Of a stretch of 64,000 bases of DNA, positions 58,318 to 64,000 are shown in pieces. A model generated the notes under the pieces. The model did not search any database and was not told the DNA's origin. It was given only the letters and a program-made list of their open reading frames with translations. Within the stretch, counting starts at the first letter, position 1, and every line of letters begins with the position of its first letter. The DNA is from Planctomycetota bacterium (GTDB lineage Bacteria > Planctomycetota > UBA8742 > UBA2392): positions 372,001 to 436,000 of the forward strand of contig JACKIE010000001.1 in assembly GCA_020638635.1 (NCBI GenBank), given 5' to 3'. A program made the translations under genes and the position numbers.

Positions 58318-59673
58318 GTGGAGCAGCAGCAGAAAGTACTCTGGACCGAGGGGATGTTCCTGACCCCTCACCATTTCCAGCAGTGGGACCGCTACTACGA
58401 GCACCTGCTGCAGCAGCGCATGCGCAACGTCGCGCCGCTGGGCTGGGGCATACGCGAATTCGCCGTGAATGCGGAAGCCCTGGCCAACGGCCAGTTTTCC
58501 GTTTCGCGCTGTTCGGCAGTGCTGCCGGATGGTCTCCTGATTGACGCCCCCGGCACCGACGACGCGCCGGCCGCGCGCGACGTGGGACCGCACTTTCCCG
58601 CTGAGCGCGAGCGGCTGGGTGTGTACCTGGCGGCGCCGGTAGTGCCCGAAGGCGGGGTGGCGCAGGACCCCACCGGTGTTCACGACGGGCGTCCCACCCG
58701 CTATAGGCTGAAGACGATCAGCAGCCGCGACGACAACGCCCAGGCCGGCAACCGCGACATCCAGGTTGCGGCCAAGCACACCCGCATCCTGTTTGATGGC
58801 GAAGCGCTGGACGACCATGCCTGGATCAAGGTGGCCGAGCTGAGCAAGGGCAGTACCGGCGGCTTCACGCTGGACGACCACTACGTGCCGCCCAGCCTGA
58901 ACATGGGCGCTTCGCCGCAGTTGATGGGACGACTGCGGAAGATTCTCGAAATCCTGGCCACAAAAAGCAGCGAGTTCTCGCGTCAGCGCCGCAACCGGGG
59001 CGCAGGGCTGGCCAGCTTCAGCACCGCGGAGAGCGCCAGCTTCTGGTTGCTGCACACGGTGAACGGCTTCATCCCGCCGTTGCAGCACGTCTATAACTCG
59101 GGCGCGCACCATCCTGAGCAGGTCTACCTGTCGCTCGCGCAGTTAACCGGCTACATGTACACCTTTGCGGGCGATGGCCACCCCAAGGACGTCACACCCT
59201 ACCAGCACGAAGACCTGGCGGGCACCTTCCAGCGCATCGAAGACAAGCTGATCGCGCTGCTGGGCACTATCATCCCCACCAAGTGCGTGAACATCCCACT
59301 CGACATCCTGCGCGACAACATGTTCGTGGCCAAGATCCAGGACGACCGCGTGCTGCAGCCCGAGGGCGCGATCTACGTGGCCGTGCAAGCCGACGTGGCC
59401 GCCGAGAAGGTGGTGCGCGAGGCGCCCCTTAAGTTCAAGATCAGCAGCCAGGACCGCGTGGACCAGTTGATCACCGCGGCCCTGCGCGGCATCACAGTCC
59501 GGCACGTGCCCGCGCCGCCGCCGGAGATTCCGGTGCAGCCCGGGCGGAACTACTTCCAGGTAGACAAGGCCGGTGACCACTGGGAGGCAGTGCGCAGCTC
59601 CCGCAGCATGGCGTTTTATCTGCCGCCCGAATTCCAGGGCCTGAAGCTGGAGTTGATGGCGGTAAAGGAATAG
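58318..59673 (+). CDS. tssK: T6SS baseplate protein TssK
   Basis: A 451-residue protein from GTG 58318 (GGGGGAAGAGC upstream). The N terminus has the diagnostic VLWTEGMFLTPHHFQQWDRYYE (cited as EGMFLTPHHFQQ). Other TssK segments are YLAAPVVPEGGVAQDP, HEDLAGTFQRIEDKLIAL, the C-terminal FKISSQDRVDQLITAALRGI, and ending FYLPPEFQGLKLELMAVKE (part). TssK links the baseplate to the TssJLM membrane complex. Length is typical (about 445). The next gene begins 2 bases after the stop. Confidence 0.95.
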   Translation: MEQQQKVLWTEGMFLTPHHFQQWDRYYEHLLQQRMRNVAPLGWGIREFAVNAEALANGQFSVSRCSAVLPDGLLIDAPGTDDAPAARDVGPHFPAERERLGVYLAAPVVPEGGVAQDPTGVHDGRPTRYRLKTISSRDDNAQAGNRDIQVAAKHTRILFDGEALDDHAWIKVAELSKGSTGGFTLDDHYVPPSLNMGASPQLMGRLRKILEILATKSSEFSRQRRNRGAGLASFSTAESASFWLLHTVNGFIPPLQHVYNSGAHHPEQVYLSLAQLTGYMYTFAGDGHPKDVTPYQHEDLAGTFQRIEDKLIALLGTIIPTKCVNIPLDILRDNMFVAKIQDDRVLQPEGAIYVAVQADVAAEKVVREAPLKFKISSQDRVDQLITAALRGITVRHVPAPPPEIPVQPGRNYFQVDKAGDHWEAVRSSRSMAFYLPPEFQGLKLELMAVKE

Positions 59674-59675
59674 CG

Positions 59676-60365
59676 ATGGCCAACGAAGGCGAAACACGCC
59701 CCAGGCTTGCAGACCTGTGCGCAGAAGTATTTGCATTCGCCTTCCAATTGAGGGCAAGCAAAGACCCGGGTTCTGCCACCGATGTGAAACACAAGGTGGT
59801 GAACCTGTTTGCCGAGTTTGAACAGAAGGCCCGCACCGGTGGCTTCAAGCCCGAATCGATCCAGACTGCCAAGTACGCCATGACGGCATTCCTGGACGAA
59901 ATCGTGCTCAGCAGCAAGTCGCCCATGAAGGACGAATGGGCGGGCAGCCCGCTGCAACTCGAGCTGTTCAATGATTTCGCGGCAGGTGAGGAGTTTTACA
60001 CCAAGTTGAAAGCCATCCGGGGCACGTCGGACGTGGACCGGCGTGAGCTGACGGACATCTACTTCCTGTGCCTGACCCACGGCTTCAAGGGCATGTACAT
60101 CGACCTCAAGGGCATGGAGGAGCGCCGGGCGTTGCTGGAACAGCTGGCCCACGAACTCAAGGAGAACCGGCCGGGTGACCCCGTAAATCTTTCGCCCGCA
60201 TGGCAACCCCCCGACAGTCTGCCCCGCCTCGTTCGCTCCACGCCCACCTGGTTGGTGCCGGCTGTCTGTGCGGTGATACTGATCCTGCTGCTGCTGGTGC
60301 TGGCCATGACCTCGCAGTTCATGGCCAACGGAGCGATTGAAGCCCTGACCGGAATGGAGTCCTAG
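59676..60365 (+). CDS. tssL: T6SS protein TssL (DotU/IcmH family)
   Basis: A 229-residue inner-membrane protein. The cytoplasmic domain contains AKYAMTAFLDEIVLSS, the DotU signature (A-x-Y-x-x-x-A-x-x-D-E), and FYTKLKAIRG with YFLCLTHGFKGMY. One C-terminal membrane helix (VPAVCAVILILLLLVLAM, about 193-210) anchors it, with no peptidoglycan-binding extension. It partners TssM. The stop abuts the tssM start (60366) with no gap. Confidence 0.93.
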   Translation: MANEGETRPRLADLCAEVFAFAFQLRASKDPGSATDVKHKVVNLFAEFEQKARTGGFKPESIQTAKYAMTAFLDEIVLSSKSPMKDEWAGSPLQLELFNDFAAGEEFYTKLKAIRGTSDVDRRELTDIYFLCLTHGFKGMYIDLKGMEERRALLEQLAHELKENRPGDPVNLSPAWQPPDSLPRLVRSTPTWLVPAVCAVILILLLLVLAMTSQFMANGAIEALTGMES

Positions 60366-63300
60366 ATGCGCCAGTTCCTGTCCGCACTCATGAAGGAAGG
60401 CGTGATCAGCATCGTGGTGCTGGTCCTGCTGTGCCTGCTGGTCTGGATCGGCGGCGAGTTCCTGAAGACCGAAGACAACGACCTGTTCAAGGAACGCATC
60501 GCCATCATCGCGGTGCTGATCGGCATCTTCCTGGTGCTGTTCCTGGTCCAGAAGGTCATGGCCGTGCGCAACGCGGTGCGCATCGAGCAGCAGCTGAAGG
60601 CGCAGTCCGGCTCGCAGCTGCAGGGCGCCGACGCCGACAAGAAGGCTGAAATCGAGGCGCTTGGGGCCAAGTTCAACGAGTCGCTCGAAGCCCTCAAGAA
60701 AACCAAGGGCGGCAAGAGCGCTCTGTTCACGCTGCCCTGGTACGTGATCATCGGCCCGCCCGGCAGCGGAAAGACCACGGCGCTGCAGGAGTCGGGCCTG
60801 AACTTCCCCGCCGCACAGGGCGGCGCCAAGGTGCGCGGCATCGGCGGCACACGCAACTGCGACTGGTGGTTCACGGAAGACGGCATCCTGCTGGACACCG
60901 CCGGCCGCTACACCACCGTGGCCGAAGACCAGGAAGAGTGGTTCGCGTTCCTGGAGATGATCCGCAACAGCCGCAAGGACAAGCCGATCAACGGCGCGAT
61001 CGTGGCGGTGGCGATCGACGAGCTGTTCCGCTCCACGCAGACCGAACTCGACCGCATGGCCAAGGACGTGCGCAACCGGCTCGATGAGCTGGCGGCCCGC
61101 CTGCAGGCCGTGTTCCCGGTCTACATGATGTTCACCAAGTGTGACCTGATCCAGGGCTTCGTCGAATACTTCGAGGACTTCAACAAGGAACAGCGAAGCC
61201 AGGTGTGGGGTTTCACCTTCCCCTACGCCCTGCCCGACAAGCAGTACACCGACGTCTTCACGGAGCAGGTGGGCAGGATGTCGGCCAACATCCAAGCCCG
61301 TCAGCTCGAGCTGCTGGCCACGGAACGCCCGCCGCACAAAAAGCAGAACATCTACCTGTTCCCGCGCCAGTTCGCGCTGGCGAACGAGAAAATGAAGGAG
61401 TTCCTGGGCGCGCTGTTCCATGCCAACGCATTCCAGGAAAGCGCCATGCTGCGCGGTATCTACTTCACCAGCGGCACGCAGAAAGGCACGCCCATCGACC
61501 AGATCCTTTCGCGCATGGGCGAGGCCATGGGCCTCGGCGCAACGCCCGAGGGCAGCGAAGAGCGCGTCGAGAAGAAGAGCTACTTCATCCACAACCTGTT
61601 CACCAAGATCATCTTTCACGACAAGACCCTGGCCCGCAGCAGCAGCCGCGTGCTGCGCAAACGCCGCGCGATCCGCCTGGGTCTGCAGATTTCTTCGCTG
61701 ATCGCCCTGGTGCTGATGAGTTGGGTGCTGCTGCAGTCATTCTTCGGCAACCGCAGCATTATCAATAAGGTCGAGGCCAGCGGATTACCCGTGCGCGAGC
61801 TTCCTGACTCGCGACAGCTCAATGCCGAGCAACTTCGGACCCTCGACGGCCTGCGCCGCGAACTGGTGCATCTGGACGACTACCGGCGCGAAGGCCGCCC
61901 CCTCAGCCTCAGCTTCGGGATGTACAAGGGTAATGAGATGTTCGAGTCGGGCGGTAAGCTGTACTTCCAGCGCGTCCGCCCCGTCTTCATCGAACCCTGC
62001 GGCAAACGTGTTGAACGCGAGGTCGAGGCGCTGGTAGACGAACTCGGGCCCAGCTCCCCTTCGGACAAGTACCAGAAACTGCTCGACCTGTGGCGGGTGT
62101 ACCGCATGCTGGGCGGAGTGCTGAAGCCCCAGCCCGCTTTGATCAGCAACGTACTCAAGAAGGAGGGCCGCTGGACCGGACCATTACTGGGCGACAACAT
62201 CGACGAAATCGAGAGCCTGTCCGGAGAGCAGCTGGAGTTCTACGCCGGCCAACTTGACTCGACCCATGCCACCCAGCAAGGCGATCCGTTCGGACTGCAC
62301 ATCCAGATCAACTCCCAGTTGAGCGACCGCGCGGCCGAGAAGCTCTCCGGTGCGTTCTGGATACCGTCGGCCTACGAGGCGATCATCCAGCACACCAGCG
62401 AGAAGCGCAAAGACATCGAACTGGAAGACTTGGTGCCGATCAACAGCGGCTACCTTGAGCTGCGCACCGAAAAGACCAACCTGCGGCGCCTGGATGCCTA
62501 CACCCAGGAAGCCTGGGACTCGGACATCAAAGCCCTCATCGACCAGCGCAGCATCGACCTGGAGGCCTTGTACAACGAGTTCGGCATCAAGCGCAGCAAG
62601 GAGGACATCCGCACCGAGCTGTTCGCGGCCCACAAGGCGGCGCACATCGGCATCTGGAACCGGTTCCTTCGCCAGGTCTACCCCAAGCCCAGTCTGTTCG
62701 CCGACGTCAAGGACACAAACGAGGCACTCAAAGTGCTGGCCGGCCCACAGTCGCCCTACCGCGACCTGTTCCGAAACACCTGGGCGCGCCGTCAGCTGAC
62801 GCTGAGCGTGGACAACAAGGTGCCTGGCGCCACCGAAGTCGAGTTGAAGGCTCTCGACAAAGCCCTCGAACAGATCGGAAAGTTCAGCGACGCCTACAAC
62901 GGCTACTGGACCACACTGCCGCGCAAGGGGTCGCGCGTCATGATCCACGCCGACAACCCCGAACCACTTCAGAACCTGTCGGCCGGCTTCAAGGGCGCTT
63001 TTGATGAGTTCAAGAAGCTGTTCCCCATGGACGGCAACCAGGACGCCGCCGAGGTCACAGCGTTGTTGCGGATTCTGGATGCCGGCTTTGACGCCTTGAA
63101 GTCGGAAGGTGACGCAGAAATCAAAAAGGCCTGGAAAGACGACGTGCTGGACCGCTGGAAAAATGAGTTTGCGGGCAAGTATCCGTTCGATGCCAAGGCA
63201 AAACAAAGCGTATCGATGGCCAGCTTCTCCAAGATGTTCAATCCCAAAACCGGCTACGTCTGGGCCATTGACCGTCGCCTGAATGCGCTCGACAAGCTGT

Positions 63301-63869
63301 CCTTCCAGGGCGGACGGAAGCTGGTCTCCCTGACGGCGGACTACAACAACACCATCCGGCTGGCGCGCGACATCAAGGATGCGATGTTCGACACGGACAG
63401 CGACGAGCTGGTGAAGGTTAAGTTCTCCGTCAAGCTGACCCAGGCCGGCCTGATACTGGACAGCCTGCTCGAAATCGGCACCGATGCCGACGGCAACATT
63501 GAAACCCTGCCCTACAACAAGTACCCGGACCAGACCCGGGACTTCACCTGGACCCAGTTTGACACCGGCCGCTCAAAGCTCGGGGCGCGCGTCACGGCCA
63601 AGTACACGGACCGCAAGTTGCCGCTGCCGGAAAAGAGCTTGCTCGATGACGACTGGGGACTGCTGAAAATCGTGCGTCCCGGCTGGTCGCGCTCGTTCGA
63701 GGCCGACACCGCCGGCGACACGCCGAAGTACCGCTGCCTGTGGGAATTCAAGTCGCCCGACGGCCAGCTGTTCTATCTCCAGGCGCAGTTCACGCCGCGC
63801 AAGAAGATCAACCCGTTCATGGATGAGCTGTTCACCAAGTTCACACTGGCGGAGAACGTGAGCTCGTGA
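60366..63869 (+). CDS. tssM: T6SS membrane-complex protein TssM (IcmF family)
   Basis: A 1167-residue protein. Two N-terminal membrane helices (about 12-33 and 45-64) precede a cytoplasmic region with Walker A YVIIGPPGSGKTTAL (GPPGSGKT at 130-137) and the Walker B-like ILLDTAGRYTTV (about 176). IcmF hallmarks are KPINGAIVAVAIDELF and FTKCDLIQGFVEYF, and RPPHKKQNIYLFPRQF (parts). A third helix is at about 440-458 (ISSLIALVLMSWVLLQSFF). The remaining about 700 residues form the periplasmic part that binds TssJ. Intact Walker A suggests nucleotide binding. Length (1167) is normal. The stop overlaps the next GTG start by 4 bases (GTGA). Confidence 0.95.
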   Translation: MRQFLSALMKEGVISIVVLVLLCLLVWIGGEFLKTEDNDLFKERIAIIAVLIGIFLVLFLVQKVMAVRNAVRIEQQLKAQSGSQLQGADADKKAEIEALGAKFNESLEALKKTKGGKSALFTLPWYVIIGPPGSGKTTALQESGLNFPAAQGGAKVRGIGGTRNCDWWFTEDGILLDTAGRYTTVAEDQEEWFAFLEMIRNSRKDKPINGAIVAVAIDELFRSTQTELDRMAKDVRNRLDELAARLQAVFPVYMMFTKCDLIQGFVEYFEDFNKEQRSQVWGFTFPYALPDKQYTDVFTEQVGRMSANIQARQLELLATERPPHKKQNIYLFPRQFALANEKMKEFLGALFHANAFQESAMLRGIYFTSGTQKGTPIDQILSRMGEAMGLGATPEGSEERVEKKSYFIHNLFTKIIFHDKTLARSSSRVLRKRRAIRLGLQISSLIALVLMSWVLLQSFFGNRSIINKVEASGLPVRELPDSRQLNAEQLRTLDGLRRELVHLDDYRREGRPLSLSFGMYKGNEMFESGGKLYFQRVRPVFIEPCGKRVEREVEALVDELGPSSPSDKYQKLLDLWRVYRMLGGVLKPQPALISNVLKKEGRWTGPLLGDNIDEIESLSGEQLEFYAGQLDSTHATQQGDPFGLHIQINSQLSDRAAEKLSGAFWIPSAYEAIIQHTSEKRKDIELEDLVPINSGYLELRTEKTNLRRLDAYTQEAWDSDIKALIDQRSIDLEALYNEFGIKRSKEDIRTELFAAHKAAHIGIWNRFLRQVYPKPSLFADVKDTNEALKVLAGPQSPYRDLFRNTWARRQLTLSVDNKVPGATEVELKALDKALEQIGKFSDAYNGYWTTLPRKGSRVMIHADNPEPLQNLSAGFKGAFDEFKKLFPMDGNQDAAEVTALLRILDAGFDALKSEGDAEIKKAWKDDVLDRWKNEFAGKYPFDAKAKQSVSMASFSKMFNPKTGYVWAIDRRLNALDKLSFQGGRKLVSLTADYNNTIRLARDIKDAMFDTDSDELVKVKFSVKLTQAGLILDSLLEIGTDADGNIETLPYNKYPDQTRDFTWTQFDTGRSKLGARVTAKYTDRKLPLPEKSLLDDDWGLLKIVRPGWSRSFEADTAGDTPKYRCLWEFKSPDGQLFYLQAQFTPRKKINPFMDELFTKFTLAENVSS

Positions 63870-64000
63870 GCGAATTCCCCACTGGCTGCCTGGGCAAGCT
63901 GCCGCTGCATGGCGACTTCATTCGCTATAACGCGTCGCTGGCAGAGGTGCAGGAATTCGACACCTGGATCCAGGAAGGCATCTACGAGGGGTACCAGCAG
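63866..64000 (+). CDS. tagF: TagF (ImpM family) T6SS-associated protein, 3' end cut off by window
   Basis: 45 codons are visible, starting at GTG 63866 that overlaps the tssM stop. CLGKLPLHGDFIRYNAS followed by FDTWIQEGIYEGYQQ matches the N terminus of TagF (G-K-L-P-x-x-G-D-F then W-x-x-W-L-x-x-G). In P. aeruginosa TagF represses the T6SS after translation in opposition to PpkA-Fha1, so its presence fits a phosphorylation-controlled system. The rest lies outside the window. Confidence 0.88.
   Translation, partial: MSEFPTGCLGKLPLHGDFIRYNASLAEVQEFDTWIQEGIYEGYQQ

Noticed and set aside
59616..61619. 667-codon open frame on the minus strand opposite tssL and tssM
   Set aside because: Antisense shadow of clear T6SS genes. 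No family motif.

Overview
The window is a gene-dense, high-GC stretch (about two thirds G+C by eye) from a Gram-negative bacterium. A Kdo transferase (waaA), a PBP2 and a type VI secretion cluster require an outer membrane and periplasm. Three features point to Planctomycetota or a close relative: two ECF sigma/anti-sigma-like pairs, a giant Ser/Thr kinase-beta-propeller protein, and many GC-rich palindromic and CACGAAG-type dispersed repeats. The phylum is an inference from gene style, not from a marker tree. I found no rRNA, tRNA or CRISPR array.

Layout. 1-3788: the 3' part of waaA, two small membrane proteins and a fused MFS/spermidine-synthase-like protein. 3789-10350, mostly minus strand: nadB, serS, an amidohydrolase, an ankyrin-repeat gene bracketed by a perfect 26-bp inverted repeat, and ribBA. 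10584-14993, plus strand: a cysteine-less thioredoxin-reductase-like protein, hutH, an SRAP-domain protein and a small-ORF/nucleotidyltransferase pair. 14994-17087, minus strand: an operon of Mrp, bacilliredoxin and two tandem paralogous small proteins. 17253-23753: an enlarged PBP2, two SDR enzymes around a small swivel-like protein, an AcpH-like protein and a DUF2283 protein. 24117-25202: maf and a YkgJ-type protein. 25365-28904: two ECF sigma/membrane-protein pairs. 29011-34212: UvrD/PcrA helicase, a terpenoid-cyclase-fold exported protein and an AmrS-type radical SAM enzyme. 34213-41850: large exported repeat proteins, queA and small ORFs. 41857-46234: a hicBA toxin-antitoxin pair, kbl, a RAYT-type REP transposase sitting among its REP palindromes, and gltX. 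46329-64000, all plus strand: a methyltransferase, a 1948-residue kinase, a probable selenocysteine-containing thioredoxin-like protein, an FGE-thioredoxin fusion, two FHA/TagH-like paralogs, tssJ, tssK, tssL, tssM and the start of tagF.

The most notable signals are: (1) an in-frame UGA at 53263 replacing exactly the first Cys of a TlpA-like CxxC (UGPC), followed by a hairpin with bacterial SECIS geometry; (2) a REP/RAYT locus with three exact copies of one 20-bp repeat, two of them inverted around the transposase; (3) a thioredoxin-reductase/glutaredoxin-like fusion that has lost the redox cysteines of both modules; (4) the ankyrin gene inside a perfect inverted repeat; (5) -10-like hexamers 6-8 nt in front of ATG codons that have no Shine-Dalgarno, suggesting leaderless mRNAs; (6) kinase, FHA and T6SS genes in one block, suggesting phosphorylation control of secretion. 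Start codons were moved where the conserved domain, a Shine-Dalgarno or a promoter-like site argued for a different start than the longest frame.
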